DNA of 64,000 nt from Cacajao melanocephalus (GCA_963573385.1 CAUYLG010071648.1:1-64000), one strand, 5' to 3'. Positions 37,291-50,340 are shown, counted from the stretch's first letter. Notes: generated by a model not told the origin, from the letters alone. A program made the numbers and translations.

Positions 37291-38357
37291 ATTTCCTGTG
37301 GATTATTTTTATTGTGAATCATATCAATTGATTCTCTTTAGGAAAAAGGGGATGAAAAAAGGAACTAGCAATATGATAAACTTCAATATTTTGTCTATGC
37401 CTAAATACTCCTCTAGCAGAGTAAATATGTATCTAACTAAAAGGAAGTATCAAATGACTTGTTTAACATTTTATAATCAATTCAACCAACTAAGATGATT
37501 ATTTGTGTGTGTGTGTGTGTGTGTGTGTAAACATTTTAATAAATTTCTTTTTCTTATATAGAGACAACTATTTAATTCAATAATATTAATGGGATGGGAA
37601 ACATCAAGGTTAAGGAAAGGGACCAAATGTATATAACTGGTTTTGTTCCAATTTTAAATTTCACTAAAGCAACTATAAAGAAATTATTTTAAAATGTATA
37701 AATCCATAAGGGGAAGGAGAACAGGAAAGGAAGCAGTAATAAGAAAACTTGAAACTCAAAAAAAGGGTGGAGGAATATCTTAGCAGACTCAGGGAGGCCT
37801 AATCCTAAATCAGCAATTGAGAAAGCTGAAAACTATCACAAAATCTTCAAAAACCTCAAGAATTGGTAAAACCAGTTACCTTTGGAATGAAGGAAATGGC
37901 TAAAACATGAAGAACAGGCTAAAAAGTGTTCCACTTACTCTATAAATAACTTATGGTAGATGATAGGTTTATGCTATGGAAAGAATAAGAGAAAAGAGAT
38001 TTGGTAAGAGGACAAATGGCTCAATTATACATGTGACGACCATACCAGCAGTAGGTGATTGATATATTCTGACTACTGAATATCGGCACTCCAAGTTCTC
38101 TTCCTTGACTCAGGCTCCCAGAATGATGCAGAATTTTATGCTACCTGCAATTCAAGAAATCTTACCAATCCAAAACCTAAAGTTAACACTGAGGTATCCT
38201 ATACTGGTCCAAGTGATTGTCATGTGCTAAAACTTAAATATGATAAGATCTATCTATGCACTCAGAATTTGCAATAAACTTTTTAGTACACTACTCCTGA
38301 AAAGGGCAGATTGCCAAAGATTGCTCCAATTAGAAATAAAACAGTTTACAATAGTAC
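37291..38357. other. Unassigned sequence with (TG)n
   Basis: No gene. A (TG)12-13 microsatellite lies at 37503-37528. The rest is A-rich and unrecognised. Confidence 0.5.
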
Positions 38358-39922
38358 CAAGCAATATGGCAGAATAGAAAGCTCCACTGATTGTCCTCCC
38401 CAAAAAGACACCAAGTTAACAACTATCTCCACAGAGAAAACACATTAAGATGACATGAAAGTCAGACGAGTGCTCATAGTACCTGGTTTTAACCTTCATA
38501 TCGCTGAAAGAGTCACCGAAGAGATAGAAAAAACACTCCTGAATTGCCCCTCCTCCCCTACCCCTAGCAGACATGTTGTGGTTCAGAGAGAGTCTCTGGG
38601 CACTGGGAAAAGGAGAATCCAGCAACAGTAAGGCATTGAACTTAGTCTGTTCTGCTAGAGCAGAGAGGAAAACCAGACAAACTCAGCTGATGCCTGTCCA
38701 CAGAAGCAGCATTTAAATCAGCTCTAGTCAGAAGGGAACAGCTATCCAGTGGCCTGAACATGAGGGCCCACAAACCTCACCATTGAAGGCCAAAGTGCTC
38801 CTGATAGCTAAGCAAACTTGAAAGACAGTTTAGACCGTAAGGACTGCAACCCTTAGGTGAGTTCTAGGGCAGAACTAGGCCCAGAGATAGTAGACTGTGG
38901 GGGGACACATGATATAGTGAGACACCAGCTTGGGCAACCAAGGGAGTGCTGATATCACCCCTACTCTAACCCCAGGATGCACAGCTTACAGCTCCACAAG
39001 AGACCCCTTCCTTCCCTTTGAAGAGAAGAGAGGGAGAATGGGAAGGACTTTGTCTTTTATCTTGGATACTGGCTCAGCCACAGCAGGATAATCATGAGGC
39101 CCCCACTTCCAGGCCTTAGCTCCCAGGCAACATTTCTAGACACACACTGAACTGTGAGGGGACCCACTGCCTTACAGGAAAGAAGCTATTCCTGGCAGCA
39201 TTTATCACAGGCTTCTAAAGAGCCCTTGGGCCCTGAATAACCAGCAGCAATATCTGGGTACTCCATTGAGGGCCCTGGTAAGCCTCTGAGACTAGCTGGC
39301 TTCAGGTACCAACATCACCACAAGGGAGGTGGAGCACCCAGTGGGCTCATGGGGTCCCTAATTCCAGGACTTGACTCTTGGACAGCATTTGTAGACCTGC
39401 CCTGAAGAGAGGTGCCCACTGCCCTGAAGGGTAAGTCCCAGACCAGGCAGCATTCACCATAAGCTGACTTAAGAGCTTTAGACCTTAAGGGAACATTGGT
39501 GTTAGTCTGACAGTACTCCTCATGGCTAGGGCTGGCATTGGCTATGTGGTGAGACATCTCACTCTTTTCTTTTGGAAAAGAAAGGAAGTGTAGGAAGAAC
39601 TGAGTTTTGTGGTTTGGGTGCAGGTTTGGCTGCAATATAATAGAATAACAGGTAGACTTCTAAGGTTTTTGACTGTAGTCCCTGACTCCCAGATGGCACT
39701 TCTGGATACACTCAGGGCTTGGGAGACCTCATTGCCCTGCAATGGAAGGACACAGGCCTAGCTGGCTTTGCCATCTGCTGCTGTAGAGTCCTAGGGCCTT
39801 GAGCAAACAGGCAGCAGCCAGAGAGTGGTTACAGCAGGCATTGAGAGAGACTCAGCACAGTCATAGTGGTGGTGGCCACACGGGTGCTTGCATCACTCCA
39901 CCCCCAGATTTAGGTAGCTCAG

Positions 39923-39925
<3 letters not shown>

Positions 39926-39966
<41 letters not shown>
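39926..39966. repeat. (GA)n run in L1 5'UTR
   Basis: About 20 GA dinucleotides with one AAA interruption. L1 5'UTRs of this group have a short GA run at this position, so this is an expansion. Confidence 0.9.
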
Positions 39967-40287
39967 CATACTCTGCAGACTTAGAAGAAAGTAAGAGAAG
40001 AAAACAAGAGTCTCTGTCTGGTAAGCCAGAGAATTCTCCTGGATCTTGTCCAAGGTCATCAAGGCAGTACCTCTACCATCTACAAAAACCACAGTATTAC
40101 TGGGCTTGGGGTGGCCCATAAAGCAAAGCAGCTTAGATCACAATACAAAAGTCCTTTCAAATATCTGTAAAGCCTTCCCAAGGATAGCTACAAATAAGCC
40201 CAGACAATGAAGACTATAATAGATACCAAATTCTTTAATGCCCAGACACCAAAGAACATTTACTAGAATCAACACTATCTGGGAAAC

Positions 40288-41215
40288 ATTACCTCACCAA
40301 ATGTACTAAGTAAGGTACCAGGGACTAATACTGGAGAAATAGAGATATGTGACCTTTGAGATAGCAAATTCAAAATAGCTTTGTTGAGGAAAATCAAAGA
40401 AATTCAAGAGGACACAGAGAAAGAAATTAGAATTCTATCAGATAAACTTAACAAAGAGATTGAAATAATTAAAAAGAAGCAGGAATTCTGGAGCAAAATG
40501 CAATTGGCATACTGAAGAATTTATCTGAATCCTTCAATAGCAGAATCAGTCAAGCAGAAGAAAGAATTAATGGGCCTGAAAACAGTCTATTTGAAAATGA
40601 ACGGTCAGCGGAGGTAAAAGACAAAAAAAGAATGAAGTACACCTATAGAATCTAAAAAATAGCTTCAAAATGGCAAGTTGAAGAGTTGTTGGCCTTAAAA
40701 AGGAAATAGCGAAGAAAGATAGGGGTAGAAAGTTTATTAAACAAAAAAATAGTAACAGAGAATTTCAAAAAACTAGAGAAAGATATCAATATCCAAGTAC
40801 AAAAAGGTTATAGAACACCAAGCAGATTTAAACCAAAGAAGACTACTCCAAAATATTTTATAATCAAATTCTCAAATGTCAAGGATAAAGAAAGGATCCT
40901 AAAAGCAGCAAGAGAAAAGAAATGAATGACACAGAATGGAGCTCCAATACATCTGCCAGCAGACTTTTCAGTGAAGATCTTATAGGCCAGGAGAGAGTGG
41001 TATGACATATTTAAAGTGTTGAAGAAAAAAACAAAAACAAAAACAATAAACACCTTTACTCTGGAATAGTACATCCAGCAAAAACAAACTTCAGACATAA
41101 AAGAGAAATCGAGACATTCCCAGACAAACCAAAGTTAAGGGATTTCATTAATTCCAGACCTGTCCTACAAGAAATGCTATCAGAAGTACTTCGGTCAGAA
41201 AGAAAAAGACATTAG
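40288..41215 (+). pseudogene. L1 ORF1 pseudogene
   Basis: The position of the usual ATG reads ATT (40288-40290). Downstream the L1 ORF1 order is kept: coiled-coil-type region AACAAAGAGATTGAAATAAT, then TTGGCCTTAAAAAGGAAATA, GATATCAATATCCAAGTAC, AACACCAAGCAGATTTAAAC, AAGGATCCTAAAAGCAGCAA, AGCAGACTTTTCAGTGAAGA, and a TAG at 41213-41215. In-frame stops and frameshifts (for example after AGAGAAAAGAAATGA near 40925) abolish it. An AAAAACAAAAAC insertion at 41025-41048 further disrupts the C-terminal domain. Confidence 0.85.
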
Positions 41216-41332
41216 TGAGTATTAAATAATCACTGGAATGTATAAAACTTCCTAATAATAGTAAGTACACCAAAACCACAGAATTTTATAACACTGTAAC
41301 TGTAATGTGTAAACTATTCTTGTCCTAAGTAG

Positions 41333-41680
<348 letters not shown>

Positions 41681-42087
41681 AACAACTTTTTAAGACATAG
41701 CCAGAAAAATAAGATACAAACAAAAACAACAAAATGTTAAAAAGCAGAATGATTAAGTTAACACAAGGTTTCCTTAGTTATCTTTTTTGCTTGTTTGTTG
41801 GTTGGTTTATGCATGTAGTGTTATATTGTTATCAGCTTAAAATAAGGGGTTTAAAGATAGTATTTGTAAGCCTTATGGTAACCTCAAACCATAAAAAAAA
41901 ATACAATGAATACATACAAAATTAAAAGCAAGAAACTAAGTTGTAGCATCAGAGAAAATTATCTTCACAAGAGGAAAATAGGAATGGAAGAAAGAAGGAA
42001 GAGAAGACCACACAACAACCAGAGAACAAATAACAAAATGCAGGAGTAAGTCTCCTTACTTATCAATAATAATACTGATTGTAAATT

Positions 42088-42365
42088 GGCCAGGCACAGT
42101 GGTTCATGCCTGTACTCCCAGTACTTTAGGAGGCCAAGACAGGTGAATAATGAGGTCAGTTCAAGACCAGAACAGCCAACATAGTGAAATCCCATCTCTA
42201 CTAAAAATGCAAAAATTAGCCGGGTGTGATAATATGTGTCTGTAATCCCTGCTACTCAAAAGGCTGTGGCAGGAGAATTGCTTGAACATGGGAGGCAGAG
42301 GTTGCAGTAAGCTGAGATCACACCACTGCACTCCAGACTGGGTGACAGAGTGAGACTCCACCTCA

Positions 42366-42400
<35 letters not shown>
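42088..42400 (+). mobile_element. AluS-type element inside L1 ORF2, (AAT)n tail
   Basis: GGCCAGGCACAGTGGTTCAT through GACAGAGTGAGACTCCACCT, with an (AAT)n tail at 42366-42400. The flanks TACTGATTGTAAAT (42073-42086) and TACTAACTATAAAT (42402-42415) are a 14-bp target duplication with some mismatches. Confidence 0.94.
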
Positions 42401-42403
<3 letters not shown>

Positions 42404-42570
42404 CTAACTATAAATGGACTAAACTTTCCAATGAAAACACACAGACTGGCTGAATGGATATTAAAAGAATCAAAACACCTGTATATCTGTCACTTGCGAG
42501 AAACACATTTCACCTATAAAGTTAAACATAGACTAATAATAGAGATGGGAAAAGATATCCCATCTTAAAA

Positions 42571-42631
42571 GACATAAAATGACAAACAAGCATAAAAAAA
42601 GACATAAAAATGGCAAACAAGTGTAAAAAAA
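42571..42631. repeat. 30-bp tandem duplication at L1 deletion junction
   Basis: GACATAAAATGACAAACAAG (from 42571) and GACATAAAAATGGCAAACAA (from 42601) start adjacent ~30-bp units, each ending in an A run. They lie just after the point where ORF2 loses its middle. Confidence 0.85.
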
Positions 42632-43605
42632 GGTGCTAAACGTTATTGATTATCAGATAAATGCAAATAAAAGCTACAATAAAAATATCATCTCATCCCA
42701 ATTAAAATGGCTTATATCAAAAAGGCAATAACAAACGCTGACAAGGATATGGATAAAAGGGAACCCTATATACTGTTGGTGGTAATGTAAATTAGTACAA
42801 ACACTATGGAGAACAGTTTGGGAGTTTCTCAAAAAAACTTAAGATATAGCTACTATATTATCCAACACACTCACTGCTGGGTATATACACAGAAGAAAGG
42901 CAATCAGTATATTGAAGAGACATCTGCACTCCTGTGTTTGTTGTAGCACTGATTACAATAGCCAAGATTTGGGAGCAATGTAAGATTCCATCAACAAATG
43001 AATGAATAAAAAAATGTGGTACATATACACAATGGAGTACTAATAAGCCATGAAAAAATATGAGATCCAGTTATTTTCAACTAAATGAATGAAACTGGAG
43101 ATCATTATGTTAAGTGAAACAAGCGAGGCATAGAAAGACAAATATCACATGTTCTTAATTATTTGTGGGATCTAAAAATCAAAACAATTGAACTCATGGA
43201 CATACAGAGAAGAAGAATGATTACCAGAGGATGGAAAAGGTATGGGAGGCTGGGGTGGGGCAGTAGGTGGGATGGTTAATGGGTTAAAAAAACAATTAGA
43301 AAGAATAAATAAGTCTTACTATTTGAAAGCACAACAGGGTGACTACAGTTAATAATAACTTAACTATACATTTTTATAAATAAATAGTATAGTTGGATTG
43401 TTTGGACAACTCAGTGGAAAAATGCTTGAGTGGATGGATCCCCTATTGTCTTAGATGTGTTTATTTAACTTTATTGCATGCCTGTATCAAAACATCTCTT
43501 GTACCACATAAATATATACACCTACTGTGTACCTACAAATATTAATCAGTAGACAAAATCAACAGGAGAAAGACATTATTCAGGAAAAAGAAAATGGTGA
43601 CATAT

Positions 43606-43718
43606 CTATAAGTTATATACATACAAATTTACTTGTATGTTTATATTATATATGCTTATATATTTATATATACACATATATGTATACATATATATACATA
43701 TATATATACACATATATA
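43606..43718. repeat. AT-rich (TATACA)n low-complexity tract
   Basis: Mixed TATA, CATATA and TACATA repeats. ORFs on both strands across it are artefacts. Confidence 0.9.
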
Positions 43719-43934
43719 AAGCTGTCAGTAATCTCCCCAGAAAAATAAGAATAGAAATATTAATTACACTAAAAATGCTAATAATTAAAACATTTGAAAA
43801 ATAAAATGAGCTCTTAGAAATTAAAAGGTATGATGGCAATAATCCTCACTGTAAGACTTGAAAAAGTATAATTGAGCTGCTGTATGTGCCAGAAAGTAAC
43901 TAAAATATATAAGTAAATAAATAAATGGACAACG

Positions 43935-44075
43935 GGAGTGTGATAGATTAAAATGCCTGCCAAGATTTTGGACACTCATTGAAAATTCAATCTAATTCTC
44001 CTCCTTTTAAATCTACACTGGATACAGTGACTGCTTTAACAAATAGAATATGGCAGAAATGACATGGGAAAAAAA
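43935..44075 (+). mobile_element. Old MLT1 5' fragment
   Basis: GTGTGATAGATTAAAATGCC, then GTGACTGCTTTAACAAATAG and AATATGGCAGAAATGACAT match the beginning of older MLT1 LTRs. A similar block (GTGACTGCTTTACCGATGGA) recurs at 45201. Confidence 0.6.
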
Positions 44076-44645
44076 GATCAACAGAATTGGCTTGCGATTT
44101 ATTAACTCCCTTCACCAGGGGCATGTCCCTGGGGAGAAATAAATGCAGTGTACCTGGTCTAATATATGGGACCTTGGATATATAAACTAATATTTACTAA
44201 GAAGAAGAAATTGTTTTTTGAAATCCCTCAGCAGAATGTCCTCTAACTAAAAGATCATTTTGAGGAAAAAAAAGAGAGACAAAAGTAATCTGTAACATTT
44301 GGCTTCTTGGGAAATGTCAAAAAAATCCATACAATTCTATCGAGTATAAGCTGGGCAGAACTGTCAAAAACAATCCATTTTAGCACTTGGGGAATCAACC
44401 AAAGGTAGTCAACAAAGAAAAAGCATATTTATGAAAAACACCGAATTTCAGGTAAGAACAGCATATTCTTTCCCCAGGACTGCCCCCTTGCAAAAACTGC
44501 AGTTTTTGTTGTGCATTAGAGATGTATTTCAGACACAGAAGAAAACGATTTGCAGGAATGCCCTTGATGTTCTAGATCACTCCACATTGCATAAATCTCT
44601 CAATTAGTTGTGTCTTTGACACAATTAGCAAAACTTGCTATTGGG
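44076..44645. other. Unassigned sequence between MLT1 pieces
   Basis: No recognisable element. It may be part of the interrupted MLT1 region or a separate insertion. Confidence 0.4.
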
Positions 44646-45020
44646 TGCTGTGGACTGAATTTTGTCCACCTCAAATTCATCTGTTGAAGCCCTAACCAAC
44701 ACTGTGACTGTATTTGGAGATAGGGCCTTTGGAAAATAATTAGGGTTCAATGGGGTTATGAGGGTGGGGACCTCATGGTGGCATTAGTGCACTTATAAAA
44801 GGAGACACGAGAGAGCTTACTTTCTCTCTCTCTCAGCCATGTGAGGACACAGTGAGAAGACAGCCATCTGCAAGCCAGGAAGAGGGCTCTCGCCAGGAAC
44901 CAAATTAACTCATATGTGGATTTTGGCCTTCTCGGACTCCAGAATTTTAAGAACAAATTTCTTCTTTTTAAGCAACCTAGTCTATAGTATTTTGTTATAA
45001 AGCCCAAACTGACTAAGACA
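44646..45020 (+). mobile_element. MLT1A-type MaLR solo LTR
   Basis: TGCTGTGGACTGAATTTTGT, GTTGAAGCCCTAACC, CAGCCATGTGAGGACACAGT, GAAGACAGCCATCTGCAAGC and AAACTGACTAAGACA mark the full LTR. No exact 5-bp target duplication is seen. Confidence 0.92.
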
Positions 45021-45059
45021 CTGTGTAAAATCTTTGATTTACGAGTTTCATTTGACAAC

Positions 45060-45640
45060 TTGCTCCTGTGCCTGAATTCGAGATGTTCTGCCAGTTTCCA
45101 GGCTGAGGCCTTAAGAGACTGACAGCGTCCTTCTGAAGTACTCTTCGTGAGCAGCCATGTAGGAGATCTAACTCCCTTTTCTTTGAATCTGAGGGTTCTG
45201 TGACTGCTTTACCGATGGAATTTGGTAGAAGTGATGCTGTGCTAATTTCTAGGCACAGGCCTTTAGACACTAGCAGCTTCATTTTTTTCATTCCTTGAAA
45301 CCTCTCTTGTACCCTTGAAGCACCATGTCAGAAGTTTGAACTGCCCTCAGATCTCCTGGGTCAAAAGGGCACTCTGGTAAATAGTCCCAGTAAGCTTGGC
45401 CCTTCGTCCTTCCCCACCAACAGTGTCACATTATGAGATAGTGTCCTGGTTCATCCATTCCATCTGTTGGATGAGGTCTGAGTCAATGTCTCAACAGCAC
45501 AGAGAATTTTATAAACCAATCAAGCCATTCCTGAATTCCCAACCCCCCAATTCATCAAATACGATAAAACTGTTCTTATTTTATGCCACTAAGTTTTGGG
45601 TTATTTTGTTAGGCTGCAATATATAATCAAACAAGGAAAA
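45060..45640 (+). mobile_element. Old MLT1 LTR(s), possibly doubled
   Basis: The 3' end is clear: TTTTATGCCACTAAGTTTTG then GGTTATTTTGTTAGGCTGCA, the older MLT1 terminus. The 5'-type block occurs twice (CCAGGCTGAGGCCTTAAGAG near 45099 and CTAGGCACAGGCCTTTAGAC near 45250), so two partial copies or an internal duplication are present. Confidence 0.65.
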
Positions 45641-45649
45641 AAATACATA

Positions 45650-46840
45650 AAATTAGAGGACAAATTCAGAAGGCGCAGCATTTTAAAAAGTTTCAGAAGG
45701 AGAGAGTAGGAAAGCACATGGAAGAATCAATGAAAAGTTTTATAAAGATTTCCCAAAACTGAACACAAATTTCTAGGTTTAAAATGCCCGCCACATGCAC
45801 AGGATCATGGCTACATGTACACCAAGGCAAATCAGTGTAAAATTTCAGTACTCTGAGGAATCAGAAGTAAATATCTGAATTTCTCCAAAAGGACAAAAAT
45901 AAAAGCCAAAAAAAAAAAAAACAACTAAAAACTAAACAAAATAAAAACAAAACAATAATATAATAAATAATAAGAATTTAGTATGGCTCCCACCTTCGCA
46001 ACAATGAAACAATGCCTTCAAATTTCTGAAGGAAAATTGTTTTTAACAGATTAAATGTCAGCCAAAGTTATTAATCTAAAGTGAAGACAGAGTAACGTCA
46101 TTTCAAACATGCAAATCCTCACATAAAAGACCAACCCAAGTCAACCTTTTGTCAGGAAGCCATTGGAGGTTAGCCTCCAATTTTAAGAAATGTGAGTAAA
46201 ACAAGAATAAGGGGTATGAAAAACAGAAGATTCAATAAGGAGATATGCAAGGAAACCTGCAAGAGTTTGGCAGAGAACTCTCAGCGTGGTGACTGCACCA
46301 GCCTGGGATGAGGTAGCTGGTATGAAACAGCCAGGTCAGAGTGGGCCATTATGACACAAGAAACAAGAATTTCATTGTCACCATCATGTCTTTTGCTGTT
46401 CAATATTAAAACAATAAAATTTCTAAAGAATGTGATCCTTAAAAGAAGGGTATGAGCAAAAAGAAAAAAGAAATACATCATTTTTTTCAAATAGGAAAGA
46501 AAAGGAGAGCAAAATACCATTCCCAGGTTAGCTGTGCAGTAGGCCTGATGAACAACCAGCCTTCATAGAAGACAGGAAATTTCTAGGAGTTTCTCCAAGG
46601 GGGAAGATTAATAGAACCTATAAATAACCAAATTAGATTTACCTTTTAAAAAATTTAATTGTGAAGAAAGAATTAGCATGAGGTACAAAAAATACTAAGA
46701 AAATTGAAAATATCAGCAATTGTTAACTTCAGGAAAAACATAGAACATAAAAGGAATGCAATAAGGATGGGAACAATGTATAGGGAAGGGGATTCAGGAA
46801 GGGTTTATAAGAGATAACTTTAATCTTAATCTAAAAAATA
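45650..46840 (+). pseudogene. HAL1 / old L1 ORF1-type remnant
   Basis: Phrases in order recall the HAL1/L1M ORF1 end: GAAACAATGCCTTCAAATTT then CTGAAGGAAAATTG, AACGTCATTTCAAACATGCA, TTTTGTCAGGAAGCCATTGG, then an untranslated region ending near GGAAAAACATAGAACATAA. An A-rich tract (45908-45975) interrupts it. No intact reading frame. Confidence 0.55.
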
Positions 46841-47093
46841 AGTAGAACTCCAATGGGCAGAGGGATAAGCTCATGGTGTGTGCCATGAAGTGAAAGCAAT
46901 GTAGTTTAGCTAAAGTGTCTAAAATTTAACAGGAGATATAAATACAAAAATAATTTTTCTCATCTTCTGCAGATTGCTTCCACACAAAAATCTAAGCCTA
47001 AATTTGCCATATATTCTAGTGTTTTATAAGGAGTAAAAAAATCTTGAATATGAAATAGCTTGATTTTTAAACTTTGACAATTAATGATGCACA

Positions 47094-47206
47094 CAATAAA
47101 TATGTATATTTATTGTGTACATATGTCTGTGTGTATATGTGTGTGTGCATATATACACATATATATGTGTGTGTATGTGTGTATATATATATATACACAT
47201 ATATAT
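47094..47206. repeat. (TATG)n/(TA)n low-complexity tract
   Basis: Alternating purine-pyrimidine TG, TA and CATA repeats throughout. The short ORFs on both strands here are artefacts. Confidence 0.93.
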
Positions 47207-47231
47207 GACAAAATAAGCTCAGGCCAAATAG

Positions 47232-47614
<383 letters not shown>

Positions 47615-47877
47615 TAGGAGGTAAGCTAAGCCCTGGTTATAAAGGATCTGCTAATTCAAGAAAAGGAGCAATACTCAGACTCCTAGAATGTTTTTGAGAA
47701 GGAGAATGAGATAATGACAGCTATGGCTAAAATTATTTTTTTCTCTGAAATGTTTTTAAAAATTATATTTTATTCTCAATAACAAAAGTATGATATCTAA
47801 CACGTGGCTATTGTCTAAAATACTTGTGATTATGCAGGATGAATAAGAGTCTCTAGATTCTTGAAAATGTAACCAAA

Positions 47878-48329
47878 TACAGGTTCTGCCACTCCTGCTT
47901 TCAAAATCAAACAACAAGGACAAGGTGTGGTAGAAGGAAAGTGATTTTATTTTCCAAAGTTAGCAGTGGGGAAGTTATTCAGGCTCCTGCCTAAACAAAA
48001 CTGCTTCAAAATATTAGGCAAAATGCTAGGATTAAAGAAGCAGAAGTTTGGTATGTAAAGCATGTGGGTGCTTGAGGCAATGCAGATCTATTTGATTTAC
48101 TGCGATCTGGTGAATTGGCTGGTGCCATCTTGGGCTCAACCAGGTTGTAAACTAGCCACAGCCTGAAGTAAGCTGGTGTGGGAGAATTTTACAGACACCT
48201 GAATTGTCTCAAGATTCAGTCTCTGGAACTTCTAAACAAACGTAATTAGATAAGCTAGAAATGCAAGGACATGCCTGGTGGAAAGAAGGAGAGTAAAGCT
48301 CATTATTTTGTTAATCAAAAGTTAATACA
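47878..48329 (-). mobile_element. ERV LTR, copy B of a local pair
   Basis: The reverse complement matches 34966-35430 along its length. Its plus-strand ends are TGTAACCAAATAC and AAGTTAATACA. TTTTATTTTCC near 47946 gives a polyadenylation signal (GGAAAATAAAA) on the minus strand. Family unresolved. Confidence 0.75.
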
Positions 48330-48454
48330 AATCACTGTAGAAGGAATAGGAAACAAAAGTTAAAAATCGGGTATTCATTTCCAAGAGCATGTCTTTCAAT
48401 TGAAGGGAATTTTGAAATTAGTGAAATATATTATAGAAAAATAAGGTATGTGAT

Positions 48455-48484
48455 ATGTTTGTGTTCAAATTCCAGTTCTGCTAC
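48455..48484 (+). mobile_element. MIR SINE, part 1 (split by LTR)
   Basis: GTGTTCAAATTCCAGTTCTG corresponds to the MIR 'ggttcgaatcctggctctgccac' block and stops at the LTR edge. Confidence 0.7.
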
Positions 48485-49264
48485 TGAAATAGGAGGGTTC
48501 TCTGACCCCCGTCACAGAACGTATGATGGGGGTATGGTTCATCTGATAGGTCCTAGTGGTTGCTCAGACCCCTTATGGGAGGGGAAACATGCAGACGCAC
48601 AGGTGAAGGAGCCCAAGTAGGCGTGTGTTATAGTGTGGCCTTTTAGCCCTGCAGTTCATGGACGGCTTGAGCGTTAATCAGCTCAATTGACCCTCTGCCT
48701 TTCTGCAAGGGCGGAGGGCCAATGTGACAGTTTTCTGTATCCCAAGCTCTTGTCCAGCTTTCTGAAAAAATTGTATCACACGCGGATTTGAAGGACGAAT
48801 GCAGGAGTTTTATTGAGTGGTGGAGGTGGCTCTCAGCAGAATGGATGGGGACCTGGAAGCAGGGGGTGGAGTGGGAAGGTGATCTTCCCCTGGAGCCTGG
48901 TGGTCCAGCTGCAGAACCCCTCTCCAACCATCCCTAGCCAAACTTCTCTCAGCATTCAGACGTTCCCCCTCTTCTCTCTTTCTCTGCCTTCTCGTTTCTC
49001 TCTTTCTCTGCCCCCTCCTTTCTCTCTTTCTCTCCTGTGTCATTCCACTGTCCATTTGCTTGTCTCCTCATCTCCTCGCCTGCTTGTCTGCCTCTGGAGC
49101 CTGGGGTTTGGGGTTTATATAGATACAGGATAGGGGGTGTCCTGGGCCAAAAGCCAACTCTTTGGGAGAGAAACAAGAATGCCGGTCTTCAGGCTTGAGA
49201 GAGGGGCCTTTGCCAGGGAACTACCCTCTTCTACCCAGTGTTTCCCTGTCTCCTGTTTGTAACA
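48485..49264 (-). mobile_element. 780-bp class I ERV solo LTR inside a MIR
   Basis: TG...CA ends (TGAAATAGG at 48485, GTAACA at 49264) are flanked by a perfect 4-bp duplication CTAC (48481-48484 and 49265-49268), typical of gammaretrovirus-like ERV1. On the minus strand a TATA box (TATATAAACC, 49112-49123) is followed by three ~24-bp repeats (48972-49037, plus-strand TTTCTCTCTTTCTCTGCC) and an AATAAA signal (48809-48814). It is the most CpG-containing stretch of the window. ORFs in it (48643-48927, 48813-49133 and others) are chance ORFs of GC-richer DNA. No internal retroviral sequence adjoins it. Confidence 0.9.
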
Positions 49265-49440
49265 CTACTAACCAGCTGTGTGATGTTATAGAATTTCATT
49301 AGCATTTCTGGGTTTCCATATTCTCAATGCAATGAAAATAATATTTATTTCAGTTATTATAAAGGTACCTGACATTATGTATAGTGACTTTCATTTAATA
49401 AGTAATTAATATTGGCAGGTATTTTGTCTTTTACTCATTT
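49265..49440 (+). mobile_element. MIR SINE, part 2
   Basis: This resumes directly after the LTR: CTACTAACCAGCTGTGTGAT matches 'cttactagctgtgtgacctt', followed by 'tttccatattctcaatgcaatg' and 'aataatatttatttcag', then degenerate end sequence. Confidence 0.75.
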
Positions 49441-50340
49441 ACTCACTCATCCTGTCTTCTTAATTGGCAACATCATACATCACCCTTATCAAAGACAGTT
49501 CAAAGTCTTTCACATTGGAAGAAATCAATGGAATGTTAAAACCGATCTTTGCAAATAAATGATTGAAGGAACAATTTATTTCAGAATAAAATAAAATATT
49601 ATTGAGAGAATTTTCTGCTTCAGCATAAGAAGCAGCTCAGTATTCATGAAGAATTTAACAAGTACAGTATTATTATAACTTAATTTAAGCTGACACCATT
49701 CAACCAGAAGTTGTAAAGGAAGTCAGAGGCATATTATGAGTGAGAAAAATATAATAAGCTAATGTTTAGAGAAAAATAAACCGTTTAAAGTAATAATAAT
49801 GTGTATCGTAGCTTTTTTTTTCTTCTAACACTTGCTCCCTTTAGCTAGTGTATTTTATATTTTAAAAATGGCTTGAAAATTTAAGTCATATATGTTCTTG
49901 TCTGTTTAAACAGTTTATTTTACTTCATTTTTAATGGAAAGAAATGTTTGCAATTACTAAATGGATGACTCTTTTTATAAAATCTGTACCCGAAATAATT
50001 CTAGCTGCTCAGCACGCAGTACAATAATCAAAAACACCAATCACTTGGAAGTAACTACCACCAAAAGAAAAGGCAGACAGAGAGTTTCTCTTGGACTTGC
50101 CCTGCAACATCAACCCTTTTAAAAGGAACAATAAAAGATTGTTAAGGGGAGAGAATTTTCAAAGGAAACTTGTTTTAAAGTGGTACATTCTAGAAGGTGG
50201 CCTTAGGGCCTAGCTCCTGAGAAATGCATTTCTAAGAAGTCACTAAAAAAGATTACAAAGTGTTTTTACAAAGTGTTTTTTCAAAGTCTTCTTCATTTTT
50301 AGAATCACACAGGCTGAGAGGAATCTTAGTTGAGAAGCAA
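49441..50340. other. Unassigned intergenic sequence
   Basis: AT-rich; no element recognised. Confidence 0.5.

Noticed and set aside
40921..41050. Possible intact L1 ORF1 C-terminal domain
   Set aside because: In-frame stops and an A/C-rich insertion interrupt it; annotated as pseudogene.
48643..49176. Several ORFs on both strands in GC-richer DNA, suggestive of a coding exon
   Set aside because: All fall inside the solo LTR at 48485-49264, whose ends are fixed by a target duplication; low-complexity Arg/Glu/Lys content comes from its CT repeats.
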